64,000 nucleotides of DNA from Pseudoalteromonas flavipulchra NCIMB 2033 = ATCC BAA-314. GTDB taxonomy: Bacteria > Pseudomonadota > Gammaproteobacteria > Enterobacterales > Alteromonadaceae. The position numbers and the translations under genes are program-made. Position 1 is the first letter of the stretch. Each line of letters opens with the position of its first letter. Below are positions 16,346 through 23,860 of the stretch, piece by piece. Where the stretch lies: the NCBI GenBank assembly GCA_000814665.1, contig JWIH01000021.1:434001-498000 (forward strand). Reading direction: 5' to 3'. The notes beneath the pieces were generated by a model. The model made no database searches, was not told where the DNA came from, and saw nothing but the letters and a program-made list of their open reading frames with translations.

Positions 16346-16574
16346 TCTCCCATATTTCTAAATACTTATTCAGTGAAGAGAACGGTTTCACTAGACACAT
16401 CAATTAAGATTTCTAGTTTCGCCCAGTGCATTGTGTTCCATTGAATACTTTTGGTTTCAAAACGACTCATATTCGAAGCAACTAATATCGCAATAGTTAT
16501 AAATCAACCAGACGAGTAACACTGAACCTTTGATTTTATAAGGGATTAGACTTTCCTCATCTATAATTTACTCC

Positions 16575-16591
16575 ATTTAACATAACGTAAA
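16575..16591 (+). repeat. Left attachment repeat (attL) of the dif-integrated inovirus
   Basis: ATTTAACATAACGTAAA is identical to 25290-25306. Its first 11 bases equal the reverse complement of the E. coli dif XerD arm. The next 11 bases here (GCAGGGGAATA) do not resemble a XerC arm, as expected for a phage-chromosome hybrid junction. Confidence 0.85.
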
Positions 16592-16676
16592 GCAGGGGAA
16601 TAACGATCCTCCACAACCCGCAAGGGCAGTGGAAATTTTAATTTTTGCTGGGACAAAATGTCCCGATAATTTAGCC

Positions 16677-16955
16677 TTATGCAACTTGCGAACGCCAAAT
16701 TTTTTCCATTTTTTCATCACCTCTCTTTTTTGCCTTCTCCGCCTCCAAATATGCCATAGTTTCCAATGGTTTAGGGTGTTCAGCAATGACAAGTAATTGT
16801 AGAGCGCTATAGTCTGCAAAATCACCCTCTCCGTTTCTAATGCGACTAATCGCCTGTTTTGAGATACCAGTGAGTTTGCTGACCATATAGTCAGACTCAA
16901 TATCTGCAACCTTTTTGAACCAATCTAGTAGCTCAATTGAACTGGTTATTTTCAT
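16677..16955 (-). CDS. Phage DUF3693-type helix-turn-helix regulator
   Basis: 92 aa. Residues about 20-45 (YMVSKLTGISKQAISRIRNG) form a Cro/C1-like helix-turn-helix, and the whole resembles the phage DUF3693 family. It is divergent from the replication gene, and the shared 152-bp region contains repeated TAGTCACA sites, so it is the likely repressor of phage replication, in the position of RstR in CTX-type phages. There is no visible Shine-Dalgarno; the ATG at 16955 may be translated weakly or from a leaderless transcript. An overlapping ORF in another frame (16577-16909) is rejected. Confidence 0.75.
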   Translation of the reverse strand: MKITSSIELLDWFKKVADIESDYMVSKLTGISKQAISRIRNGEGDFADYSALQLLVIAEHPKPLETMAYLEAEKAKKRGDEKMEKIWRSQVA

Positions 16956-16995
16956 AAGTTATCTATAAGAATTTGCTGCGCTCTAAGGTGAATGA

Positions 16996-17063
16996 TAGTC
17001 CCACTGAGTTGACTTTGCACTAGTCACAGCATGTTGACCTAGTCACATAGGTGTGACTATTAT
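16996..17063 (+). promoter_or_regulatory. Replication-gene promoter with operator repeats
   Basis: The -35 TTGACC (17034-17039) and -10 TATTAT (17058-17063) are 18 bp apart. The spacer is filled by a palindrome TAGTCACA-TAGG-TGTGACTA (17040-17059). Further direct copies of the half-site are TAGTCACA at 17021-17028 and the variant TAGTCCCA at 16996-17003. A repressor bound at the palindrome would block RNA polymerase directly. Confidence 0.7.
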
Positions 17064-17107
17064 CCGCTCCATCGTAAGAATGACTTTAGTTTAAGCAAGG
17101 AACGGAC

Positions 17108-19135
17108 ATGCTAAACGAGCACAAACTATCCGTGTTTGAAAAAACATTCCCCGCACAATCAGCGGTGAATGCTGTTGCTGATATCAGACCTGATACCAGC
17201 GCTGCGGCTATCCTTGCTCGCGCTAAAATGCCGAACAAAGAACGTTTGGCGGAATCAAAGCTTGATAGTCACCAATTGCGTTCTGAGATTTTGCACACCC
17301 ATAGCAACCTAGCGGTCATGCTAGCCAATGGCTATTTAGTTACCGAAAAATTCTTTGGTTACGCTGAAGCGCGCAAACGCTTATTAGAAGCGGATAGGGT
17401 ACTTACTTTAGGCGGCATCAATCTCAGTGTTTCTGATGATGAGCTATGCGAAATCGCAGAAGACAAGGCGCGTTTATTCGAATTGCGCTTGAAGTGCAGT
17501 GAACCAACTTACAAGCTCTATAAAAAACTATGCGCTGACTTTCGTGTGTACTGCATTGAACCGCCAACGTTTGATGATGATTACTTTACGTTATCACCTG
17601 CTGAGCGCTCAAAGCTTTCACCTGCATATCGCCAAGGCGTAATGAATCAATTGAAAGGCGCACTCAATCGCATGGCTTGCCCGCTTTGGTGGCGTCGTCG
17701 TTTACGTACCAAACAAGCACTTGTCATCGAGCAATTAGCCCGTGATATGCGTACCGTACATAAAAAATCATCGCCCTATGTCAGTGAATTTACCATTCGC
17801 AGCAAGCGTGAACGTAACGCCAAATCAGACGCGATAATGAATGATTTGTATGTTGTGCCAAATGATGCCAATCCCTTTGATAAATTTGAATCATTGAAAG
17901 ACGTTGCTGCTAAAAGCTCAACCTCTGGTAAACAGCTAGCCGCTGAACTTATGGTTCGCATTCGTGGCTTTGAGGAATGTTCAAAGACACTCGGCCACCG
18001 TGGAGAGTTTTACACCATCACCGCGCCTAGTCGTTTTCACTCAGTACATGCAAGCGGTATTCCTAATCGCAAATATAACGGCTCAACACCGAACGATGCA
18101 CAGGAGTATTTCAATGACCTATGGAAACGTGCAAGGGCATTGTTCGCTAAGGCTGATATTCGCCCTTATGGCTTTCGTGTTGTAGAGCCTCATCATGACG
18201 GCTGTCCACACTGGCACATGCTGCTGTTTATGGAAAAAGGTCAAGCAATCAAGGCTCGTAAAATCCTCAAGTCTTTGGCACTTGAAGACACCCCAAGTGA
18301 AGTCCGTACATCATCAACCCGTTTTAAGGCAATCAGCATCGACCCCAAAAAGGGCAGTGCTGCGGGGTATATCGCCAAATACATCACCAAAGCTGTTAAC
18401 GGTGAACACATCAATCAAGTGACTTGCTCTGAAGCTGGAAAAATCTCAATCGCTCCCGCTGATGCAGCCGAACGCGCATCCACATGGGCGAGTACTTTTA
18501 ATATCAGACGTTTTCAGCAAATTGGTGGCCCGAGTGTGACCACATGGCGCGAACTTAGACGCCTTGGCATGGGTGAAAGCGGCAAATGTGAGGTTGCAAA
18601 CTCTATGAACACAAACTTAGACACGGTTTCCCGTTACGCCCTTGAGAAAGTAAGAGCTGCGGCCGACGCTTCCGATTGGGCGGCTTTTTGTCTTGCGATG
18701 GGTGGTGTACAGGTTAAACGTAAAGATCAAGCCGTGCGCATTCACTATCAAATCCCTGACATCGTTGACCAAATCACAGGGGAAATCAGCCGCAGTGAAT
18801 CTAATAGCCCGTACTTCACCACCAAATATGGCGATATGCCAGCCAAACGTATTTTGGGCGTTGCGTGGGACTCGGTTGTGGTGATTACCCGTCGTGGTAC
18901 GAATCAAGTGCTAACCGAAAAAGACATTCAATCACAGCGCAAGATAATGCTCGGAGTATCTGAATCTATCCAGAACTGGGTAGACGATGGCCGCTTTGAA
19001 CAACCAAGCGTTGAAGAAATGCAGTTCTTAGAATCCTGCGCAATCGAAGACTATCAGAACATGTGTTTGTTTATGGATTACGAGGCACTTTCTGTAGTCG
19101 GTAGCGACGAAGTCGCCTTGGACTTGTGTCATTAA
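17108..19135 (+). CDS. Phage replication initiator, HUH endonuclease (GPA-like)
   Basis: 675 aa. It should nick the double-stranded replicative form to start rolling-circle replication. The HUH metal-binding motif is in GCPHWHMLLF (about residues 366-375), and the two-tyrosine nucleophile motif is AGYIAKYITK (about 420-429, Tyr-x3-Tyr), typical of the phiX174 gpA/P2 A superfamily rather than the M13 pII type. The N-terminal half carries a long helical region. The start has AAGGAAC 5-6 nt upstream. It is the first gene of the plus-strand phage operon, behind the operator-controlled promoter. Confidence 0.88.
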   Translation: MLNEHKLSVFEKTFPAQSAVNAVADIRPDTSAAAILARAKMPNKERLAESKLDSHQLRSEILHTHSNLAVMLANGYLVTEKFFGYAEARKRLLEADRVLTLGGINLSVSDDELCEIAEDKARLFELRLKCSEPTYKLYKKLCADFRVYCIEPPTFDDDYFTLSPAERSKLSPAYRQGVMNQLKGALNRMACPLWWRRRLRTKQALVIEQLARDMRTVHKKSSPYVSEFTIRSKRERNAKSDAIMNDLYVVPNDANPFDKFESLKDVAAKSSTSGKQLAAELMVRIRGFEECSKTLGHRGEFYTITAPSRFHSVHASGIPNRKYNGSTPNDAQEYFNDLWKRARALFAKADIRPYGFRVVEPHHDGCPHWHMLLFMEKGQAIKARKILKSLALEDTPSEVRTSSTRFKAISIDPKKGSAAGYIAKYITKAVNGEHINQVTCSEAGKISIAPADAAERASTWASTFNIRRFQQIGGPSVTTWRELRRLGMGESGKCEVANSMNTNLDTVSRYALEKVRAAADASDWAAFCLAMGGVQVKRKDQAVRIHYQIPDIVDQITGEISRSESNSPYFTTKYGDMPAKRILGVAWDSVVVITRRGTNQVLTEKDIQSQRKIMLGVSESIQNWVDDGRFEQPSVEEMQFLESCAIEDYQNMCLFMDYEALSVVGSDEVALDLCH

Positions 19136-19156
19136 CTGTAACCCTAAGGAATTCAC

Positions 19157-19231
19157 ATGCAACACAGCAGATTAAACGACCTACTACGGTCACAACATCA
19201 ACTTATTGAAGACTATTCAAAGGAGCAATAA
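19157..19231 (+). CDS. Very short ORF (24 aa) between rep and the next phage gene
   Basis: An ATG at 19157 stands 6 nt behind a good AAGGA and opens a 24-codon frame (MQHSRLND...) ending in TAA at 19229-19231. The Shine-Dalgarno AAGGAG of the following gene (start 19234) lies within its last codons. It is hydrophilic, with no membrane segment. It may be a real micropeptide or a leader that couples translation; function unknown. Confidence 0.45.
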   Translation: MQHSRLNDLLRSQHQLIEDYSKEQ

Positions 19232-19233
19232 CC

Positions 19234-19551
19234 ATGGCCAGTATTGAAGGTGCAATCACAGACTTACAACGTGTTAACCGTACGGACGACAAAGGCGCAC
19301 CCTTGCCTGAAACCGCTGAATTTAAATTTCACACTAAAAGCCCCGCGAGCATTTGGACGGTAAAAGTGACTAACGACCAAATGGCTAACGGTACATTCTC
19401 GCAACTAGAAAAACTCCAATCCGACCCGAATGGGTGGGGCTTAAAACCTGTGCTACTGAACCTTGAATATTACGAGGGCGCAAACGTAGCACGCCAAATG
19501 GAATGGAAAGGCTTCCGCTTGAACTCAATCGCAACACAGCAAGCGAAGTAA
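19234..19551 (+). CDS. Phage protein, candidate single-stranded DNA-binding protein (pV position)
   Basis: 105 aa, soluble, with alternating beta-strand-like segments (TAEFKFHTKS, SIWTVKVTND, PVLLNLEYYE, EWKGFRLNSI). I do not recognise the family by motif. Its position straight after the replication gene and its size are those of the inovirus ssDNA-binding protein (gene V), which coats new plus strands before assembly. The function is inferred from position only. Confidence 0.6.
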   Translation: MASIEGAITDLQRVNRTDDKGAPLPETAEFKFHTKSPASIWTVKVTNDQMANGTFSQLEKLQSDPNGWGLKPVLLNLEYYEGANVARQMEWKGFRLNSIATQQAK

Positions 19552-19560
19552 GGAATTAAC

Positions 19561-19803
19561 ATGCAATGCGTCACTATCACCGAGTCAGGCCAGCTCATCG
19601 CTACCACACAACCCGCGTGCGAATACGTGCTATTGACTCAAGCTGAGCTGACGCATTTGCAGTTTGACGGATTGGTGAACACGCTCAACGAGCTGTTTGC
19701 CTTTGACTTGGCCACATTCGGCCTAATTAACGCGGCAGCATTAACCGCATTTTTTACCGCCCACGGTATCGGTCGAATAGTCCGAACGATGGGTAAAGCA
19801 TAA
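19561..19803 (+). CDS. Small phage protein with C-terminal hydrophobic segment
   Basis: 80 aa. The N-terminal 45 residues are polar, with Cys3 and Cys20; a hydrophobic stretch (about 46-70, FAFDLATFGLINAAALTAFF) could span the membrane, followed by a basic tail. It sits between the candidate pV gene and the coat gene, where other inoviruses keep small minor virion proteins (pVII/pIX). Assignment is by location and hydropathy only. Confidence 0.6.
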   Translation: MQCVTITESGQLIATTQPACEYVLLTQAELTHLQFDGLVNTLNELFAFDLATFGLINAAALTAFFTAHGIGRIVRTMGKA

Positions 19804-19836
19804 AACACACATTCAATGTTAAAAAAGGAAAATACC

Positions 19837-20040
19837 ATGAAATTACTATCAAAAATCACGCTTGGCGCATCAGCACTTCTAGGCTCTGCAATGGCATCAG
19901 CGAATACCGATGTAGCGTCAACCATTTCTACGGCGGTTTCAACTGCGCAAACCAACTATACAACCGTTGTTGTTGGTTTGCTCGCGCTGGCTGCCATTGG
20001 TTTTGGTGTTGGCTTCATCATTAGCAAGCTATCTCGTTAA
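19837..20040 (+). CDS. Inovirus major coat protein precursor (pVIII-like)
   Basis: 67 aa. A signal peptide (about 22 residues, ending SAMASA) is followed by a mature protein of about 45 residues: a polar, alanine-rich N-terminus, one transmembrane helix (TVVVGLLALAAIGFGVGFII) and a basic tail SKLSR that would face the DNA. This is the classic pVIII arrangement. The ATG at 19837 has AAGGA 8 nt upstream; a longer frame from 19816 lacks support. The stop codon overlaps the next possible start (TAATG). Confidence 0.9.
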   Translation: MKLLSKITLGASALLGSAMASANTDVASTISTAVSTAQTNYTTVVVGLLALAAIGFGVGFIISKLSR

Positions 20041-20120
20041 TGGTCACGACAGTGCTATTTGGTACGTTCCTCGTTTGGGTCTTCGTTGAAGGCTTCACAA
20101 GCGGGGTTCGTACCTCCTAA
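20040..20120 (+). CDS. Very short hydrophobic ORF (26 aa) overlapping the coat gene stop
   Basis: The ATG at 20040-20042 overlaps the coat-gene TAA as TAATG, and the frame runs 26 codons to TAA at 20118-20120. The peptide (MVTTVLFGTFLVWVFVEG...) is a single membrane helix with a basic C-terminal end, the size and style of M13 pVII and pIX (about 32-33 aa). The same DNA can form a long hairpin (20061-20114), so the ORF may be incidental. It has no separate Shine-Dalgarno and would rely on coupling. Confidence 0.45.
   Translation: MVTTVLFGTFLVWVFVEGFTSGVRTS
20061..20114 (+). other. Hairpin downstream of the coat protein gene
   Basis: GGTACG (20061-20066) pairs with CGTACC (20109-20114). After a TT/TT internal loop, CCTCG (20069-20073) pairs with CGGGG (20102-20106), and an inner CTTC/GAAG hairpin lies at 20081-20091. 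Filamentous phages usually have a transcription stop or attenuator right after the coat gene. There is no T run here, so it might act as an mRNA processing or stability element. Confidence 0.45.
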
Positions 20121-20135
20121 ACCAAAGGCGTTAAT

Positions 20136-21791
20136 ATGCGAATTATCCTATTAGTGGCGCTTTTTAGCGCCTTTTTTACCTACGCAGAAATTGATTATAC
20201 TGACCTGAAACCCGCTGAGAAAAAAGAAAGTCACAGTTTTAGTTGTGTTGACGCTGCCAATCGAGTCGTTTTTACAGTTAATTCAAAATTTACTCCTCTA
20301 TCCATCAATTACTGTGTTACTTACATTGAACAACATAAAGTAAAAAAGCCGACTCCTCCATGCCCTCCCGGAGACCCACGTTTCAATATCTATGGTAACA
20401 CCGTTAAAATGACTCAATCCGTTTATGAAGCGTGGTATTGGAAAGATGGAAGTTTTGGTGGTTGCTCTAATGCACCCAACAATAACGTTACCATGCATGC
20501 GCTTGAAAACCCCTCTGATGAAGATTTCCAGTGTCCTCCTGAGGGCTACCCTAAGTACATTAAAACGGTGATGATGGAAGGGACAATGTTTTGTGGTAAG
20601 GAGAAGGAGCCTGTCGACCCTAAAGACAACCAATGTCCAGAGCCATCCCCCTCCGACGCCACCATCTTTGATGTAAGCGGTCAGGGGCAGGTTTGTTTTG
20701 ACAACCCTAATGGCACTCAATGTCGCATAAAGACTCAACCAGATGGTACATATAAGTTACCTACTCAGTATGGTTCACAAGAAACGTCTGTTTGTCGCCC
20801 TAACAATGATGACCCAGCGACCCCTCCAGATGAGCCTGATCCAATTGACCCGACTCAGCCTGATAAACCGACTGACCCTGATGACCCAAATACGTCAGAC
20901 CCATCAAATCCAAGTGACCCTGACACAACTGATGGTGATAATTCAGATAAATCTGACCCGATTGAGGCGATGAACCAAATCAATGACAATCTCACGACGC
21001 TGATTGATAACGAGTCGAAACAAGGTGAAGTGCGCAACAAGCGGATTGAAAACACCAATGATCTACTAACTCAGATTAGGGATTTGACGCAGGTTCAAAA
21101 TGAAATCAATCGCAACACGAACGATATTTTATCACCACTGGCTGAGAACTCAGCGAAGAGCATAGAAGCGTTAAACAAATCTAATGAATTACAGCACGAC
21201 GAAATCGAAGCCACTTTTTTAACGATGGAAGCCATTGATGACCAAACCCAGATTTTAGACACATCAATAAAAGGGCTTGGCACGCAATTGACAACCATAG
21301 GTGAGGGCATTCAAACGCTGGTCGACCAAGGGGGCGAGCCATGTACTGGGCCAGACTGCCCAACAACCCCTTGTACTGGTCCTGACTGTCCAACAACCCC
21401 ATGTACTGGCCCTGACTGTGAACCCGAGCCAGAGCCAGAACCTGAATGTGAGGGATTTGACTGCAAAAAAGTCACGCAAGAGCGCAAGCAAGGTGGACTC
21501 ACCGAGCTTTTCAAAGATGATGCTGTCGAGGAAGTGAAAGGCCAGATTGAAGAACAGTTGGAAGAAAATCGCACACAGATTGAACAAATTCAGTCTGAGC
21601 TGAACGGGATTTTGGATATCTCGCCGAGTATCGGCGGCAGCTATGAAGACCGCAAAATCAATCTATACGGTGAAACCATAGATATCTCTGTTGCACGGTT
21701 CTCATCGTTCTATCAGATGCTATCAGCACCACTGATGCTAATTGCTGCTATTTCAGCACTGTTTATTTTATTAAGGGAGCGCCATGACTAA
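20136..21791 (+). CDS. Inovirus adsorption protein (pIII-like minor coat protein)
   Basis: 551 aa. A signal peptide (ending FTYA) leads to a Cys-containing N-terminal domain (to about residue 215), a low-complexity Pro/Asp/Ser linker (about 225-265), a coiled-coil-like helical part (about 275-385), and three tandem 10-residue repeats CTGPDCPTTP (DNA period 30 from 21342). An EPEPEPE stretch follows, and a C-terminal membrane anchor (SAPLMLIAAISALFILL) ends in a short basic tail. This modular layout is that of pIII, which binds pili or a host receptor and ends assembly. The sequence itself is not recognisably close to M13 pIII. Confidence 0.82.
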   Translation: MRIILLVALFSAFFTYAEIDYTDLKPAEKKESHSFSCVDAANRVVFTVNSKFTPLSINYCVTYIEQHKVKKPTPPCPPGDPRFNIYGNTVKMTQSVYEAWYWKDGSFGGCSNAPNNNVTMHALENPSDEDFQCPPEGYPKYIKTVMMEGTMFCGKEKEPVDPKDNQCPEPSPSDATIFDVSGQGQVCFDNPNGTQCRIKTQPDGTYKLPTQYGSQETSVCRPNNDDPATPPDEPDPIDPTQPDKPTDPDDPNTSDPSNPSDPDTTDGDNSDKSDPIEAMNQINDNLTTLIDNESKQGEVRNKRIENTNDLLTQIRDLTQVQNEINRNTNDILSPLAENSAKSIEALNKSNELQHDEIEATFLTMEAIDDQTQILDTSIKGLGTQLTTIGEGIQTLVDQGGEPCTGPDCPTTPCTGPDCPTTPCTGPDCEPEPEPEPECEGFDCKKVTQERKQGGLTELFKDDAVEEVKGQIEEQLEENRTQIEQIQSELNGILDISPSIGGSYEDRKINLYGETIDISVARFSSFYQMLSAPLMLIAAISALFILLRERHD

Positions 21792-22194
21792 ATCACACAT
21801 TACATTCATCATCGTTTTGTTTCTCCTGCCAACATTGGCCATTGCAGATGATTATGAAGGCTATGAGGGACTGTTTAATTTCATCAACGACTTTGCAACG
21901 GATATTTGGGAGTTTTGGGATACTGACGTACCCGAGTTTATTACTCGATTCTTTGCATGGTTCGTTGAATACGCCACGCTCATCAAGCTAAAGATTGAGT
22001 TTGAAACCATAAAATTCTCATGGGAAGTGTCTAAGAACATTATCGAGAACTTTCAAATTGGTTCGCGCATTACCTCGGCGGCCAGTGCGCTACCAAATGA
22101 TGTTAGAGCCGCGCTTGTAGATATGCGTGCGTTTGATGCACTCAATGTGATCATTCAAGCGCTGGTAACTCGATATGTGATGAGGTTCTTATAA
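21784..22194 (+). CDS. Inovirus pVI-like minor coat protein
   Basis: 136 aa with a signal-like hydrophobic N-terminus (TFIIVLFLLPTLAIA), a Trp/Phe-rich amphipathic middle (WEFWDTDVPEFITRFFAWFVEYATLI) and a hydrophobic C-terminal helix. It starts 8 nt inside the pIII-like gene and its stop overlaps the zot start, so the three genes are translationally coupled. In inoviruses the gene between pIII and pI is gene VI, a membrane-embedded cap protein. The role is inferred from order and hydropathy. Confidence 0.7.
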   Translation: MTKSHITFIIVLFLLPTLAIADDYEGYEGLFNFINDFATDIWEFWDTDVPEFITRFFAWFVEYATLIKLKIEFETIKFSWEVSKNIIENFQIGSRITSAASALPNDVRAALVDMRAFDALNVIIQALVTRYVMRFL

Positions 22195-23510
22195 TGGCAA
22201 CGTCAATATTTCATGGTGCGCCTGGTTCTTTCAAATCCGCCTCTGCTGTGTGGTTCGAATTACTGCCAGCACTAAGAGCTGGGCGGCTAGTTGTCACGAA
22301 CATCGAGGGGATTAAGCCAATCGAGGACATCGAGCAGGAACTTAATGAAACCTTTCCAGAGACGGCCAAACTATGGCGTATGTCGAGCCAAAGTGACACA
22401 GGGCATAAGCTTTGGCGAAATTGGTATCATTGGATCCCATGTGGCGCACTCATCATCATGGATGAAGTCCAAGACATATACCCAACGGAAACCACGCAAT
22501 TCAAACCTGAGTCGTGCGACTATCAGCCCGTCCAAAACTACCAAGAATTGCTACCCGAAGACTGGTATCAATATCACTTAGACACCTTAGAGACCTACAA
22601 GCCTGACAATCTAACCAGTGGTGATGTAGATGATTTAGGTATCGAGATATTTAACGAACACGGACATATTATCTACCCCAAAACGCTTAAAGAGGCGTAC
22701 ATGCGCCACCGTAAATACAACTGGGACATTATCTGCTGCACACCTGATATTACGTCCGTGCATAAATACATTCGCAACGTGAGCCAATACGCCTACGCAC
22801 ACAAATACTTTGACGGCCTAGCCAAAATCCCTTATTTCTATCGGAGACCACGAATCCATGAACATAATCCAAAATTGGATGGCAAAACGCCAAACAAAGC
22901 CGACCCCAAAAAATGGCGCAAAATCCCCGTCCGCGTCCACGACCTCTACAAATCAACTGCGACCAAATCTATTACAAGTGCCACAGGAAAGAATTTCCTT
23001 CTCAGTCCTATGTTTGCCTTTCCGGTGGTTGTGGTCACTCTGTGCATTGGTTATTTCTTCCTATATTTCAGTGGCACATTTGATGTGGAGAAAAACCAAG
23101 AAACCGAGACAGCTAGTGTGGAGGGTGCTCAAACGAATTATCGTACTACTGGTCATCATGACACTGTTTCGTCTACTCGCACTGAACCTATTCATGTAGG
23201 GCTACCATTCAATGCCAAGAAAGCACAAATTAGTGCGATATTGACTACAGTTGATGGCTCTGATGTAGATTATTATGCAGTCATTGAGTTCGATACTGGA
23301 GATGATGTTTTATCATTAAATACACGTGACATGAAACAGATGGGTTTTCATGTCGTCGTTTATAACCAATGTTTTGCAAAGATAAGTTTTGAAGACTTTG
23401 AATATAACGCATTTTGTAAACCAACTATACCCACACCACCTAGCAACGAACGCGAGCAAAAACCCATCAATTTAGCTGGATTTGGTGGCGCCGCGCCAAG
23501 CGAAGCCTGA
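22194..23510 (+). CDS. zot: Zot/pI-type inovirus assembly ATPase
   Basis: 438 aa. The Walker A motif GAPGSFKS (residues 8-15) and Walker B ALIIMDEVQD (about 85-94) define the Zot ATPase domain. One transmembrane helix (about 266-288, FAFPVVVVTLCIGYFFLYF) separates it from a periplasmic tail. The protein drives extrusion of the phage through the envelope; despite the family name no enterotoxin role should be assumed. No separate secretin (pIV) gene is present, so a host secretin is probably used. The stop codon lies in the loop of a long hairpin. Confidence 0.92.
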   Translation: MATSIFHGAPGSFKSASAVWFELLPALRAGRLVVTNIEGIKPIEDIEQELNETFPETAKLWRMSSQSDTGHKLWRNWYHWIPCGALIIMDEVQDIYPTETTQFKPESCDYQPVQNYQELLPEDWYQYHLDTLETYKPDNLTSGDVDDLGIEIFNEHGHIIYPKTLKEAYMRHRKYNWDIICCTPDITSVHKYIRNVSQYAYAHKYFDGLAKIPYFYRRPRIHEHNPKLDGKTPNKADPKKWRKIPVRVHDLYKSTATKSITSATGKNFLLSPMFAFPVVVVTLCIGYFFLYFSGTFDVEKNQETETASVEGAQTNYRTTGHHDTVSSTRTEPIHVGLPFNAKKAQISAILTTVDGSDVDYYAVIEFDTGDDVLSLNTRDMKQMGFHVVVYNQCFAKISFEDFEYNAFCKPTIPTPPSNEREQKPINLAGFGGAAPSEA

Positions 23511-23531
23511 GCGCAGCGCGGCGACACCAAA
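23481..23531 (+). other. Long GC-rich hairpin at the end of zot
   Basis: Arms TTTGGTGGCGCCGCGC (23481-23496) and GCGCGGCGACACCAAA (23516-23531) pair at 15 of 16 positions around a 19-nt loop that contains the zot stop codon. It lies just past the structural operon. There is no T run. The position and size suit the packaging-signal hairpin that filamentous phages place after the morphogenesis genes. A 12-bp piece of this element (GAGCGCAGCGCG, 23509-23520) recurs at 24505-24516. Confidence 0.6.
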
Positions 23532-23563
23532 CATCAACATACACAACCCGTCACTGGTGACAT

Positions 23564-23752
23564 ATGAAAACACGTAATCAACGGTATGAACAAAAGCAAA
23601 AGGATAGGGGACTTAACAAGGTTACGCTTTGGGTTCCTTGTCAATCAGAGGTCGAAATCAGACAAATGGTCGAGTTCCTAACCGAGAACCCTGACCACAT
23701 CCCATACATGGCAAGGAGCTTAAAAACTGGCAAAATGCGTAAGATCACATAA
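23564..23752 (+). CDS. Small phage accessory protein
   Basis: 62 aa, basic, no membrane segment. The segment NKVTLWVPCQSEVEIRQMVEFL reads as one beta-strand followed by an amphipathic helix, reminiscent of ribbon-helix-helix DNA-binding proteins, but the second helix is not clear. It lies outside the tight coupled operon. Function unknown; a regulatory or copy-control role is possible. Confidence 0.5.
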   Translation: MKTRNQRYEQKQKDRGLNKVTLWVPCQSEVEIRQMVEFLTENPDHIPYMARSLKTGKMRKIT

Positions 23753-23801
23753 CCCCGCATCAACCAATCACATGAAAAAATAAATGGATTTTTTGATACT
23801 T

Positions 23802-23854
23802 GTTACGTAAATCAAGTTGGTGTATATTTTGATTATCGTTACATATATCAAGTT
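23802..23854 (+). promoter_or_regulatory. Two direct 17-bp repeats upstream of the 145-aa phage gene
   Basis: GTTACGTAAATCAAGTT (23802-23818) and GTTACATATATCAAGTT (23838-23854) differ at two positions and are 36 bp apart, immediately before the ATG at 23861. The first copy is preceded by AC TTG so that ACTTG...CAAGT forms an inverted pair. The arrangement suggests binding sites of a phage regulator. Confidence 0.45.
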
Positions 23855-23860
23855 TATATC

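Noticed and set aside
16235..16444. 69-aa plus-strand ORF after miaE
   Set aside because: It begins inside miaE in another frame and runs through a terminator-like hairpin.
16577..16909. 110-aa minus-strand ORF at the left phage end
   Set aside because: It overlaps the DUF3693-type gene in another frame, crosses the attachment repeat, and has no recognised motif.
22194..23510. Zot as an enterotoxin
   Set aside because: The ATPase motifs and gene order are those of the inovirus assembly protein pI; nothing in the C-terminus shows a toxin fragment.
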